NCBI GenBank assembly: GCA_048268845.1
Contig: JBLWUQ010000002.1
Location: forward strand, 62,001-126,000
Direction of reading: 5' to 3'
Source of the DNA: Muriiphilus sp048268845
GTDB taxonomy: Bacteria; Pseudomonadota; Alphaproteobacteria; Rhodobacterales; Rhodobacteraceae
Length of the DNA stretch: 64,000 nucleotides
Shown here: piece by piece, positions 8,382 to 16,269 of the stretch
Numbering within the stretch: the first letter of the stretch is position 1
Layout of the letters: the number at the start of each line of letters is the position of its first letter
The notes under the pieces: generated by a model
Seen by the model: only the letters and a program-made list of their open reading frames with translations
Told to the model about the DNA's origin: nothing
The model's database searches: none
Position numbers and translations under genes: made by a program

Positions 8382-9029
8382 TCACGTCTCAAGCCCGGCG
8401 ATCCTGATCCCGGCAGAGGCCACCTTGTAACGACGGTTGATGCCGATCAACAGCGAGGTCATCGCCTCTGCGGCGGCGGAATTCTGGATCGGGCCGCAGT
8501 CGATCCCGCGTGAGCCAAGCGCGGCGCAGAGCGCGATCACCGCCTGTTTTGCCCCGGCATCGTTGCCCGACACCAGTACGTCACAGCCCAGATCGCCGTC
8601 ACCTTCAAGCTTGGCTGCGGCGATGTTGTGGAAGGCGCCAACGACGCGGACGTCAGGCCCCAACCGCTCCTGCGCGATCTGCGCGGCTGAGCCACCCTCG
8701 GGCAGCTGCACCATGGAGACCTTTGGGGGAACCAGTGGGACCACTGCGTCGACCAGGATGCGACCCGAAAGCACCGGCGCAAGCTCATCCAGCGTCTGCG
8801 CATGCACCGACCATGGCACCGCGAGTATCACGATCTCGGCCTCGCTCGCAGCACCGCGATAGTCCTTGCCGATAACGCCCGAGCCGATCTCGTGCGCGGC
8901 AGCGGCGGCTTTGTCGGCGTCACGCGATCCGATCACCACCGGATACCCCGCCCGCCCGAGTCGCCCGGCCAGACCGGCGCCCAGTGCGCCGGTCCCGCCG
9001 ATGATTGCAATTGTGGACTTTTCGCTCAT
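8382..9029 (-). CDS. fno: F420H2:NADP+ oxidoreductase (NADPH-dependent F420 reductase)
   Basis: A 215-residue Rossmann protein that exchanges hydride between NADPH and F420. The N-terminus IAIIGGTGALGAGLAGRLG is the nucleotide motif, followed by VVIGSRDADKA, where Ser/Arg fit the NADP 2'-phosphate. EIVILAVPW, VGAFHNIAAAKL and the C-terminal LLIGINRRYK are typical of Fno/NpdG proteins. It lies between the luciferase-like enzyme (9 nt gap) and cofE. In an aerobic bacterium it would use NADPH to supply F420H2 to a partner enzyme, most simply the neighbouring luciferase-like protein. Confidence 0.93.
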   Translation of the reverse strand: MSEKSTIAIIGGTGALGAGLAGRLGRAGYPVVIGSRDADKAAAAAHEIGSGVIGKDYRGAASEAEIVILAVPWSVHAQTLDELAPVLSGRILVDAVVPLVPPKVSMVQLPEGGSAAQIAQERLGPDVRVVGAFHNIAAAKLEGDGDLGCDVLVSGNDAGAKQAVIALCAALGSRGIDCGPIQNSAAAEAMTSLLIGINRRYKVASAGIRIAGLET

Positions 9030-9038
9030 TTAACGGCC

Positions 9039-10043
9039 TCAGCGGATGTGTGGAAGGACTTCGTCGGCGAAGAGCTTAATGGTCTTCAACGACAAGTCCA
9101 GCGGCATGCCGGGGAAGTTCAGGCGCACGAGCAGGTCAGAAACGCCCAGCATGTCGCGCTGTTCGATACATTCGCGGATACAATCCTCGGGGCTGCCGAC
9201 GATGAACCGGTCCTTGATCAACTCGGCGATATCCAGACCTTCGCCAGATTCGCCGGGTACGTTCTTGCCCATGCCCCAGGAGTAATAGGCGCGATATTTC
9301 TCGGCGATGTAGGGTCCGCCGATTTCCAGCGCCTTTTCGGTGGTCTCGGCCACGAAAAGCTCGACGCATTTGGCGAAACCGTCAGCCTTGGGCTTGCCGG
9401 CTTCTGCGCGGGTCTGGTGATAGAGATCGACCTGCGGCTTCATGGCAGAGGCCGTCGTGACAGATGTCGCGATCCAGTTGTCACCCTTGATCGCGGCCCG
9501 CTTGATGGCCGGATCGGCTGCGGCACCGACCCAGATTTCCGGGTTGGGACGTTGCAGCGGGCGTGGTCGGATCGAGATGTTGTCGAAATTCACGTGATCG
9601 CCGTGGAAGGTGGCGTTGTCCTGCGACCACAGGAGCCGGAGCGCATCAAGCTGCTCATCGAACCGTTTCGCCCGCGTTTTGCGGTTGATCCCGAAGGCAT
9701 TATACTCCTCGTCGCGATAGCCGAGCGCCACGCCCAGCACCAGCTTGCCGCCGGTGATGATGTCGATCGTGGCATATTGCTCGGCGAGGTCGATGATGTT
9801 GTGCAGCGGCAGAACGAGAATGTTCGTGCCGAGCCTGAGATCACCGCTTTCCGCCGCAAGCCGTGCCAGCAATGGGGTGGTCTGGAAGAACTGATCGGGA
9901 TGGGTCAGGTAGTGTTGAGCCAGCCAGATCCCGTCATAACCACCGTCACGAACGGCCCAGGTCTGCTTGACATGGTTTTCGAACATCTGGCGCATATCCG
10001 AGCCAGCGGTGTGTTGGGTGCCTAGAAAAATTCCGACGCGCAT
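9039..10043 (-). CDS. Luciferase-like (LLM) oxidoreductase, candidate F420H2-dependent enzyme
   Basis: A 334-residue TIM-barrel protein of the bacterial luciferase-like superfamily. Features are MRVGIFLGTQ at the first strand, DGIWLAQHYLTHPDQF, LRLGTNILVLPLHN, AEQYATIDIITGGKLVLGVALGYRDEE split over two conserved segments, RPNPEIWVGAAADPAIKRAA, and a C-terminal VGSPEDCIRECIEQ. The superfamily uses either reduced FMN with O2 (monooxygenases, including the pyrimidine oxygenase RutA) or F420H2 (reductases and dehydrogenases). The gene sits between the amidohydrolases and fno-cof genes (gaps 11 and 9 nt), which argues for F420H2 but does not prove it. ATG 10043 has a GGAG site. Substrate unknown; a ring reduction before hydrolysis is the proposal developed in the findings. 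Confidence 0.85.
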   Translation of the reverse strand: MRVGIFLGTQHTAGSDMRQMFENHVKQTWAVRDGGYDGIWLAQHYLTHPDQFFQTTPLLARLAAESGDLRLGTNILVLPLHNIIDLAEQYATIDIITGGKLVLGVALGYRDEEYNAFGINRKTRAKRFDEQLDALRLLWSQDNATFHGDHVNFDNISIRPRPLQRPNPEIWVGAAADPAIKRAAIKGDNWIATSVTTASAMKPQVDLYHQTRAEAGKPKADGFAKCVELFVAETTEKALEIGGPYIAEKYRAYYSWGMGKNVPGESGEGLDIAELIKDRFIVGSPEDCIRECIEQRDMLGVSDLLVRLNFPGMPLDLSLKTIKLFADEVLPHIR

Positions 10044-10054
10044 CTCTGGTCTCC

Positions 10055-10972
10055 TTAATATACATTGCGCCAGGTGTCGCCGAGCGAAGTGTAAAGCTCG
10101 GGGCGCCGGTCGCGGAAAAAGGTGTAGCGTTTGCCATGGCGGTAAACGTCTTCCATGTCCAGTTCGGCCCAGACCGGGGCGGGGCCTTCGCGCTCGGGAC
10201 CTTCCGCCAGAAGTTCACCCATCGGGCTGAACACGGACGACCGTCCGTAGAAGTTGCGATCGCCCTCGGTGACTTCGGATCCGCCCTTGTTGGGCGCGAC
10301 GACAAAGACGCCGTTCTGCACGGCGGCGGTGCGCAGTTCGAACCCCCAGCTGTCCGAGCGGTTCGGACCCCAGGCGGCGGTCGGGACGAAGATGATCTCG
10401 GCGCCGTGGATCGCCAGCACGCGCCAGGCCTCGGGGAACGAACGCTCGTAACAGATCAGGCAGCCGATCTTGCCATGCACGGTCTCGAACACCGGCAGGC
10501 CGGGGCCGCCCTTGAAGTAATAGCGCTCATTGAGGCCGGGGGAGTAGCTGTACTGATCCGGGATATGGTTCTTGCGATAGCAGGAAACCTGGCGTCCATC
10601 GGGCAGAGTGCCGGGGATCAGCTCGCCATCCGGGCCGATGACTGCGAGGCTGTTGAAGAACTCGCCCTTGACCTTCGAACGTTCGTAGAACGGCAGAAGG
10701 ATGTGGCATCCGATCCGCTTGGCTTCGGCGCGAAAGGCGGTGACTGCCTGGCCGTCGAGCGGCTCGGCCACGTCGAACCATTTCGGATCGTTGAAACCGC
10801 AGAAATACTGGGTGGTTGCCAGTTCGGTAAAGACAACGAAATCGGGGGTCTGTGTCTTGGTCGCTTCGCGCAGCAAGTCGAGCAGGATCGGCACGTTCTT
10901 GACCGGATCGGGATCGGCAGCGCCGCACTGAATGGTCAGAACAGACACTTTCTTGTTGGGTTCGGTTGTCAC
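10055..10972 (-). CDS. Nitrilase-superfamily carbamoyl amidase (beta-ureidopropionase-like)
   Basis: A 305-residue carbon-nitrogen hydrolase. The Glu-Lys-Cys triad is visible: E50 in VVFTELATTQ, K134 in CYRKNHIPD and C174 in GCLICYERSFPEA; TAAWGPN and NKGGSEVTEGDRNFYG are further family segments. These features match N-carbamoyl-beta-alanine / N-carbamoyl-amino-acid / N-carbamoylputrescine amidohydrolases, which release CO2 and NH3 from ureido acids. Directly after the cyclic amidohydrolase gene, it would cleave that enzyme's N-carbamoyl product. GTG 10972 is chosen because AAGGA lies 9 nt upstream; the open frame continues to a TTG at 11047, but that start would lie at the end of a palindrome and add 25 unconserved residues. 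Confidence 0.88.
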   Translation of the reverse strand: MTTEPNKKVSVLTIQCGAADPDPVKNVPILLDLLREATKTQTPDFVVFTELATTQYFCGFNDPKWFDVAEPLDGQAVTAFRAEAKRIGCHILLPFYERSKVKGEFFNSLAVIGPDGELIPGTLPDGRQVSCYRKNHIPDQYSYSPGLNERYYFKGGPGLPVFETVHGKIGCLICYERSFPEAWRVLAIHGAEIIFVPTAAWGPNRSDSWGFELRTAAVQNGVFVVAPNKGGSEVTEGDRNFYGRSSVFSPMGELLAEGPEREGPAPVWAELDMEDVYRHGKRYTFFRDRRPELYTSLGDTWRNVY

Positions 10973-11029
10973 TTTCGGAAATCCTTCTGCTTTGGAGCGA
11001 AGCGCAACGGGCGCGCGGCTTGCGAGGAG

Positions 11030-11046
11030 TGGAACACTTTGTTCCA
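11030..11046. promoter_or_regulatory. Perfect 7+7 palindrome between hydantoinase and amidase genes
   Basis: TGGAACActtTGTTCCA is a perfect inverted repeat with a 3-bp centre, lying in the 116-bp gap between the cyclic amidohydrolase stop and the amidase GTG start. A TTGACA-like hexamer precedes it on the minus strand (11057 to 11052). It could be an operator for an internal promoter or a small RNA hairpin. No good -10 box was found at the right spacing, so an internal promoter is uncertain. Confidence 0.4.
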
Positions 11047-11088
11047 ACTGATGTCAACGATGAAAATTATGATCCGTTTTGTTTCATT

Positions 11089-12453
11089 TCATCGGGCGAG
11101 GTAGCGGCCATCGCCGGCGCTTCCGACAACGCGGCCGCCCTCTGCGACGACCTTGCCGCGCAACAGCGTCATGACCGGCCAGCCTTTCAGCTTCTCGCCT
11201 TCCTGAAGCGAGAAATCCGAGCTGGAGCCAAGCGCCTCGGGCCTGACCACCTGTTCCAGTTCGAGGTCGACCACAGCGATATCGGCATCAAATCCGACCT
11301 GAAGCGCGCCCTTGCGTGGCAGCAGGTTGAACGCCTTCGCCGCGTTGTAGGACAGCGCCCGCGCGATCTGTTGCAGGCCCATTCCGCGGCGGTGATGGCC
11401 TTCGCTCAACATCACCGGCAGCATGGTTGCCATTCCGGGGAAACCGGGCGAGGCCTGCCAGATGTCGCCGGCCTTTCGGGCGCGGGGCATGGCGCAATGG
11501 TCGGTGCCGACCGTTGCGATATCGCCGGCGATAAGCGCCTGCCAGATGCGGTCCTGATCGGCTTGGGCGCGAACGGGAGGGTTGACCTTGGCCAAGGGGC
11601 CAAGCGGTGAATCCTCTGTCAGGGTCAGGTAGTGCGGACAGGTCTCGATGGTGATGCGATCATAGCGGGCTTTTTGCAAGATCGCCTCATCCACGCTCGG
11701 ACCTGCGCCGATATGCACATAGTAGAGATTGCAACCGGCCTGTTCGGCGAAATACCCCGCGCGGCGAACATGCTCGGCTTCGGCAAACGAGGGGCGGGCG
11801 GCGTTCCAGGCGGCCAGATCGTTCTGGCCCCTTGCCTTGACCTGGCGAACCCGGCGGCCAATGATCTCGGTGTTCTCGCAATGGACGCAGGCGACGGCAT
11901 GGTCGTGGCGGCCCAGCGTCGTGAAAGCGTCGAACATCACGCCGTCGTCGATCTCGTTGATCATGCCGACGGTTTTGCCGTCCTCGCCACGATAAGCCAT
12001 GTAGAACTTGAACGAGCTTACGCCCCAGTCGATGTATTTTTCGATCTCGTTGGTCTGGACCTCGGTCAACATGCCAAGGTGGATGGCCATGTCCACATGC
12101 GCACCGGCATTGATCATCCCGACCAGCTCGGGAAAGTCGTCATAGGGTTTGGGCTCGGCGCTCTGATAGTGCCGGTGAAAGCTGAAGACCGTGGTGACCC
12201 CGCCAAGGGCCGCCGAGGCGCTCTCGGTGGTCACGTCGGCCGAGAAGGGGTTGAGAAAGCCGATATGCGTATGCGGCTCGATCACGCCCGGAAAAACATG
12301 TTTGCCGGTCACGTCGATCACCTTGCGGGCGTCGACCGGAGTGCCGGGCTGAAGAATGGCGGCGATCACGCCATTGTGGATCGCCAGATCGACCGGGCGA
12401 ACGCCGTCGAGCGGGTCCACGACAATGCCGTTGCGAAGTATCGTATCAAACAA
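11089..12453 (-). CDS. Cyclic amidohydrolase (dihydropyrimidinase/hydantoinase family)
   Basis: A 454-residue metal-dependent amidohydrolase of the dihydropyrimidinase/hydantoinase/allantoinase group, which opens cyclic ureides to N-carbamoyl acids. Binuclear centre ligands are visible: H61 and H63 (EPHTHIGF), K149 (SSFKFYMAY, the lysine that becomes carboxylated), H191 (VHCEN), H247 (YYVHIGAG) and D318 (GTDHCAM). The start is TTG 12453, preceded by GGAGG at 7 nt, giving the usual N-terminus MFDTILRNG. An ATG start would lose the first beta strands. The upstream gap to the binding-protein gene holds hairpins, and the next gene encodes a carbamoyl amidase, so the two hydrolases probably act in sequence. 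The real substrate may be a pyrimidine, hydantoin or a larger imide. Confidence 0.92.
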   Translation of the reverse strand: MFDTILRNGIVVDPLDGVRPVDLAIHNGVIAAILQPGTPVDARKVIDVTGKHVFPGVIEPHTHIGFLNPFSADVTTESASAALGGVTTVFSFHRHYQSAEPKPYDDFPELVGMINAGAHVDMAIHLGMLTEVQTNEIEKYIDWGVSSFKFYMAYRGEDGKTVGMINEIDDGVMFDAFTTLGRHDHAVACVHCENTEIIGRRVRQVKARGQNDLAAWNAARPSFAEAEHVRRAGYFAEQAGCNLYYVHIGAGPSVDEAILQKARYDRITIETCPHYLTLTEDSPLGPLAKVNPPVRAQADQDRIWQALIAGDIATVGTDHCAMPRARKAGDIWQASPGFPGMATMLPVMLSEGHHRRGMGLQQIARALSYNAAKAFNLLPRKGALQVGFDADIAVVDLELEQVVRPEALGSSSDFSLQEGEKLKGWPVMTLLRGKVVAEGGRVVGSAGDGRYLAR

Positions 12454-12498
12454 GTCCTAACCTCCGTGGGCCGGTGCGCCGGCCATTCGGTCAATGGC

Positions 12499-12528
12499 CG
12501 GGCCGGATGGGGAGTAGCATCCAGCCCG
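12499..12528 (-). terminator. Intercistronic hairpin after the first binding-protein gene
   Basis: CGGGCCGGATG (12499-12509) pairs with CATCCAGCCCG (12518-12528) over 11 bp with one G-T pair and an 8-nt loop. It lies between the binding-protein stop and the hydantoinase start and has no U run in the transcribed direction. It is more likely an mRNA-stabilising or partial terminator hairpin than a full stop. A second, shorter repeat GGCCGG/CCGGCC lies at about 12470-12484. Confidence 0.5.
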
Positions 12529-12543
12529 GGCCGCCCGCTTTTG

Positions 12544-14133
12544 TCAGTCAGCGGGATGTGCGTATTTGAATTGCGGCTTGCCGTCCGAGCGCACCGAAAG
12601 CTCAATGTTGCTCTTCATCGCCCAGGCCAGACCTTGGAGATGCAGCGGCACATAGACAACCTCTTCGCGGGTCGTGCGGATCACCTCGGCCATCAGGTCG
12701 CGCCGCACGTCGGCGTCAAGCTCGACGGCGATGCGGTCAAGCAGCGCATCGACTTCGGGATTGGAATAGTTGCCGAAGTTCCAGGTGCCGAAGGTGCCGT
12801 CCGGCGAGTGCATGATGAAGCGCATGATGTATTCCGCATCGAGCGTCGGCGCGTCGAAGCCCAGCATGAAGAAGCTGGTGTTGCGGTTCAGCATGTCCGG
12901 AAACGCCTGGGTGGCCGGGCGCAGGTTCAGCTCGACGTTGATCCCGATTCTGGCGAGCATCGGCACCACCGACTGACAGATCGCTTCGTCGTTGACGTAA
13001 CGGTTGTTGGTGCAGTCGAGCCGGACGGTGAAGCCCTCGCCGAAACCGGCTTCTTCCATCAGGGCCTTGGCCGCTTCGGGGTCAAAGGGAATGCGCTCGA
13101 CGAACTCCGGGTTGTGACCGTTGAGGCGGGGCGAGAAGATCGTTCCGATCGGGTCCGAGAGGCCGCGCATGATCTGGCGCTGGATGCCCTCGGCGTTGAT
13201 CGCCTGATAGACCGCCTTGCGCACACGCACGTCCAGGAACGGATTGGTGTCGGTGCCGGAACCAAAGCGCAGGGTGGGGCTGGCCATGTCGAAACCGAAG
13301 AAGATCGAGCGGATCTCGCTGCCGCGCGCGACCTTGAGCGCGGGATCGGCCTCGAGCCGGTCGAGGTCCTGCAACGGCGGGTCGAGCACGATATCCAGTT
13401 CGCCCGAAATCAGCCCGGCGATACGCGTCGGTGCCGATGCGATCGGCACGTGGATCAACTGGGTGTAGGTCAACGGGAAGTTCTCGCGGTCCCAGTAGTC
13501 GACATAGGCGTCCATGCTGGTGCGAATGCCGGGAACGCGCTCGGTCACGAGGAAGGGGCCAGTGCCGTTGGTGTGGCGCGCGGCGTAGTTTTCCTCGTTG
13601 TTCTTGAAGTCCTGCGGGATCATCACGTCATTCGCTTCGGCCCAGCCGCGATCCATGATGAAGATCGTGGTCAACCAGTCGGGCAGGGTGGGCGCAGGTT
13701 CTGTCGTCTTGATGTGGATGGTGTAGTCGTCGATGACCTCGACATCGGATACCGCCGCGACGGCGACCTTGTAGTCCGATGTCGGTTCCTTGGCGCGCTG
13801 GATCGAGAACGCGACGTCCTCGGCAGTGAACGCTGCACCGTCATGGAATGTCACGCCTTCGCGCAGCTTGAATTCCCAGGTATTCGCGTCGACGCTTTTC
13901 CAGGAGGTCGCGAGCGCGGGCATCAGCTTCAGATCCTGATCGCGGGTGATGAGCGGCTCATAGACCTGGCCGAGGCCAGTGTTGTTGATCCCGACGCTGG
14001 CGGCGTGGGGGTCGAGTGTGATCAGGTCCGCGCCGGTGGACCAGGTCAGGCTGTTCTGGGCCGCCGCGGGCATGGCCATGGCAAAGGCGAGGGTCGCCGA
14101 GAGTGCCAGGCGCTTTTTGTCGAAGAATAGCAC
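12544..14133 (-). CDS. ABC transporter substrate-binding protein, family 5 (copy 1)
   Basis: A 529-residue periplasmic binding protein of the oligopeptide/dipeptide/nickel family (SBP_bac_5). Residues 1-25 form a Sec signal peptide (KKRLALSATLAFAMAMPAAA, cleavage before QN). The mature start SLTWSTGADLITLDPHA, the segment YEPLITRDQDLKLMPALA, WEFKLREGVTFHDGAAFTAE and NGTGPF are family hallmarks. GTG 14133 follows AGGGA at 9 nt. It lies 106 nt after a close paralog and ahead of the hydantoinase gene; the cognate permeases and ATPases are on the opposite strand beyond 16.2 kb. Members of this family bind many small molecules besides peptides, so a cyclic ureide or related ligand is possible. Confidence 0.93.
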   Translation of the reverse strand: MLFFDKKRLALSATLAFAMAMPAAAQNSLTWSTGADLITLDPHAASVGINNTGLGQVYEPLITRDQDLKLMPALATSWKSVDANTWEFKLREGVTFHDGAAFTAEDVAFSIQRAKEPTSDYKVAVAAVSDVEVIDDYTIHIKTTEPAPTLPDWLTTIFIMDRGWAEANDVMIPQDFKNNEENYAARHTNGTGPFLVTERVPGIRTSMDAYVDYWDRENFPLTYTQLIHVPIASAPTRIAGLISGELDIVLDPPLQDLDRLEADPALKVARGSEIRSIFFGFDMASPTLRFGSGTDTNPFLDVRVRKAVYQAINAEGIQRQIMRGLSDPIGTIFSPRLNGHNPEFVERIPFDPEAAKALMEEAGFGEGFTVRLDCTNNRYVNDEAICQSVVPMLARIGINVELNLRPATQAFPDMLNRNTSFFMLGFDAPTLDAEYIMRFIMHSPDGTFGTWNFGNYSNPEVDALLDRIAVELDADVRRDLMAEVIRTTREEVVYVPLHLQGLAWAMKSNIELSVRSDGKPQFKYAHPAD

Positions 14134-14194
14134 GGTTCAATTCCCTGTTTTGTGGCAGGTCCCTAATCGGCTGGGCGTCCTGCAGGTTATTTGC

Positions 14195-14223
14195 GCCCCG
14201 CCCGCCAGCGCGGCGGATGGGGC
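14195..14223 (-). terminator. Hairpin between the two binding-protein genes
   Basis: GCCCCGCCCGCC (14195-14206) and GGCGGATGGGGC (14212-14223) form a 12-bp stem with one G-T pair and one mismatch around a 5-nt loop. Hairpins after binding-protein genes commonly raise the level of that protein over downstream products. No poly-U tract follows on the minus strand. Confidence 0.5.
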
Positions 14224-14239
14224 CTTCTCAGCGGATTGT

Positions 14240-15835
14240 TCAGTTCGCCGGTTTGGCGTTCTTGAACTGTGGCTTGCCGTCCGAGCGGGGCTCCATCTCG
14301 ACGTCTTTCGCCATCGCCCAGGCGAGCGTCTGGTGGTGCAACGGCACATAGATGTACTCGTCGGTGGTGCGCTGGATGATTTCGGCCATCAGGGCGTTGC
14401 GCGCCTCGGGGTCGATTGTGACGCCGACTTCCGCGATCATTGCGTCGATCTCGGGGTTGGAATACTCGGTGAAGTTCCAGGTGCCGAGGCTGCCATCTGG
14501 CGTGCTCAGCAGGAAACGGAAAAGGTATTCCGCATCCAGTGTCGGCACCCCGAAGCCCAGCATGAAGAAGCTGGTTTCGCGGTTCAGCATCGCGCCGAAC
14601 GCCGGACCCGAAGGCCGCAGGTTCAACTCGACCTTGATCCCGATCTGCGCCAGCATCGGCACCAGGGCCTGACAGATCGCCTCGTCGTTGGCATAGAAGT
14701 TGTTGGTGCAGTCGAGCGTCACGGTGAAACCGTCCTCGAACCCGGCCTCCTGCATCAGCGCCTTGGCGGCGTCGAGGTCGAAGGGCAGGCGGTTCTCGTC
14801 AAGCTCGGGCGTGTAGCCGTTGGTCTTGGGTGGGTAGATCGACCCGGCCAGAACCGAGTTGCCACGCATGATCTGGCGTTGGATGCCCTGGGCGTTGATC
14901 GCCTGATAGACCGCCTGGCGGACGCGGCGGTCCTTGAAGGGGTTGCCCTCGACGCCGCTACCATAGCGCAGCGTATCGCTTTTCACGTCGAAGCCGAAGA
15001 ACACGGTGCGCACTTCAAGCTCGGTGACGATCTTGAGATTCGGATCGGCCTCGATCCGCGCGAAATCCTGCATTGGCGGGTCGAGCACCAGGTCGATCTC
15101 GCCCGAGATCAGCCCGGCGACGCGGGTCGGCGCGGATTTGACGGGCTTGTGGACCAGCGTGTCGTAGCCGCCGGTGAAGTTGGAGCGGTCCCAGTAGTTC
15201 GGCGCAGCCTGCATGACAGTCTGGACGTCGGGAACACGCTCGACCACGACGAAGGGGCCGGTCCCGTTTTCATTGCGCGCCGCGAAGTTCTCGGTGCCGC
15301 TGGTGATGTCCTGCGGCGTGACCACGCCGTTTTCCTCGGCCCAGTCCTTGTCGACCATGAAGATCGTGGTCAACCAGTCCGGCAGAGTGGGCGCGGGCGC
15401 GCTCGTCACGATCTTGATCGTATAGTCGTCGATCATCTCGACATGGTCGATCGACTGGACGGCGACCTTGTAGTCCGACGTCGGTGCCTTGGCGCGGTCG
15501 ATCGAGAATATCACATCTTCGGCAGTGAAGGCCGCGCCGTTGTGAAAGGTCACACCCTGGCGCAGCTTGAATTCCCATTCGGTGTCGTTGAGCGGGCGCC
15601 AGGATTCCGCCAGCGCCGGGATCAGCTTGAGATCGTTGTCGCGCGAGACGAGTGGTTCGTAGATCTGCCCGAGCACGAGATTGTTCATCGTGCTGCTCTG
15701 CGCATGCGGATCCATGGTTGAAAAATCACCCGCAGTCGACCAGGTCAGGGTCGCGGCGAGGCTGACCGAGGGAGTCAACGCCATGGCGCCAGTGATCATC
15801 AGACCGGCGACGAGGTTTCTGGGGATTGTCATCAT
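14240..15835 (-). CDS. ABC transporter substrate-binding protein, family 5 (copy 2)
   Basis: A 531-residue periplasmic binding protein, first gene of the minus-strand series. Residues 1-27 form a signal peptide (LVAGLMITGAMALTPSVSLA, cleavage before A-TLTWS). It matches the next gene along nearly its whole length: shared segments include GAAFTAEDV, APTLPDWLTTIF, YQAINA-GIQRQIMRG and SFFMLGF. Identity by eye is well over half, so the pair is a tandem duplication. ATG 15835 (or 15832) is preceded by GGGAAGG at 11 nt; upstream in-frame codons are not signal-like. Two receptors feeding one permease set would widen or tune the substrate range. Confidence 0.93.
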   Translation of the reverse strand: MMTIPRNLVAGLMITGAMALTPSVSLAATLTWSTAGDFSTMDPHAQSSTMNNLVLGQIYEPLVSRDNDLKLIPALAESWRPLNDTEWEFKLRQGVTFHNGAAFTAEDVIFSIDRAKAPTSDYKVAVQSIDHVEMIDDYTIKIVTSAPAPTLPDWLTTIFMVDKDWAEENGVVTPQDITSGTENFAARNENGTGPFVVVERVPDVQTVMQAAPNYWDRSNFTGGYDTLVHKPVKSAPTRVAGLISGEIDLVLDPPMQDFARIEADPNLKIVTELEVRTVFFGFDVKSDTLRYGSGVEGNPFKDRRVRQAVYQAINAQGIQRQIMRGNSVLAGSIYPPKTNGYTPELDENRLPFDLDAAKALMQEAGFEDGFTVTLDCTNNFYANDEAICQALVPMLAQIGIKVELNLRPSGPAFGAMLNRETSFFMLGFGVPTLDAEYLFRFLLSTPDGSLGTWNFTEYSNPEIDAMIAEVGVTIDPEARNALMAEIIQRTTDEYIYVPLHHQTLAWAMAKDVEMEPRSDGKPQFKNAKPAN

Positions 15836-16269
15836 TGGATGTGTTGCCTTCCCGGTGGTAGAATGACATTTACGCCACGATCTTGCACCTGCAGTGCCCC
15901 TGATCGGGCAATCTCCACAAAACTCTGCACACAATTTCTCCAAAATCAAGACAAAACGCCAATTCCTGATTGACCGATGCACTGAGTTATCCCAGTATGT
16001 GCATGACATTCAATAAGCACAATAAGTGCAATCAAGGGGGAGATCGTGCTATGTCGCGCGAAAACCGAAGAAAAAAGTTGGCTGTCGCCTCTGTGCCCAC
16101 GGCCGACGTCGGCAATCTGGCCGCCCTGTCCGTCAGGTCCTGTGGTTAGAGTGGCGGATCGACCGATCTGCGGTCGGCGTCGTCGACTCACCCCTCGTGC
16201 GATATTGATGATTCTGCGGCCTTCCCGATCGGAAGCGCCGCGAAACAGCCAGGAACAAAGGGGCAGCGC
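15836..16269. promoter_or_regulatory. Divergent promoter region with repeated GCAC-N5-GTGC sites
   Basis: This 434-bp gap separates the minus-strand binding-protein/F420 series from the plus-strand permease operon and holds no convincing gene. GCAC-N5-GTGC occurs twice (15885-15897, centre ctgca; 16017-16029, centre aataa), and ATGCAC/GTGCAT arms flank 15977-16004. Three 9-bp tandem units CAATAAGCA, CAATAAGTG, CAATCAAGG start at 16011, 16020 and 16029. Together they look like a cluster of operator half-sites for a regulator controlling both directions. Promoter hexamers could not be set with confidence. Confidence 0.5.

Noticed and set aside
11047..11089. TTG start at 11047 for the carbamoyl amidase
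   Set aside because: The added 25 residues are not conserved and the codon is at the edge of a palindrome, whereas GTG 10972 has AAGGA at 9 nt and begins just before the conserved fold.
9039..12453. A Rut-type oxidative pyrimidine pathway
   Set aside because: RutA is also luciferase-like, but RutB-, RutC-, RutD-, RutE- and RutF-type genes and a RutG uracil permease are all absent, while a hydantoinase and a beta-ureidopropionase-like enzyme, which Rut does not use, are present.
11632..14130. An 832-codon open frame on the plus strand opposite the hydantoinase and binding-protein genes
   Set aside because: It is an antisense shadow of two well-supported genes; its translation lacks any recognisable domain and has the His/Arg/Gly-rich look of GC-rich antisense frames. 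The same applies to long antisense frames at 21704-23989, 25157-27028, 41695-43407 and 48792-50639.
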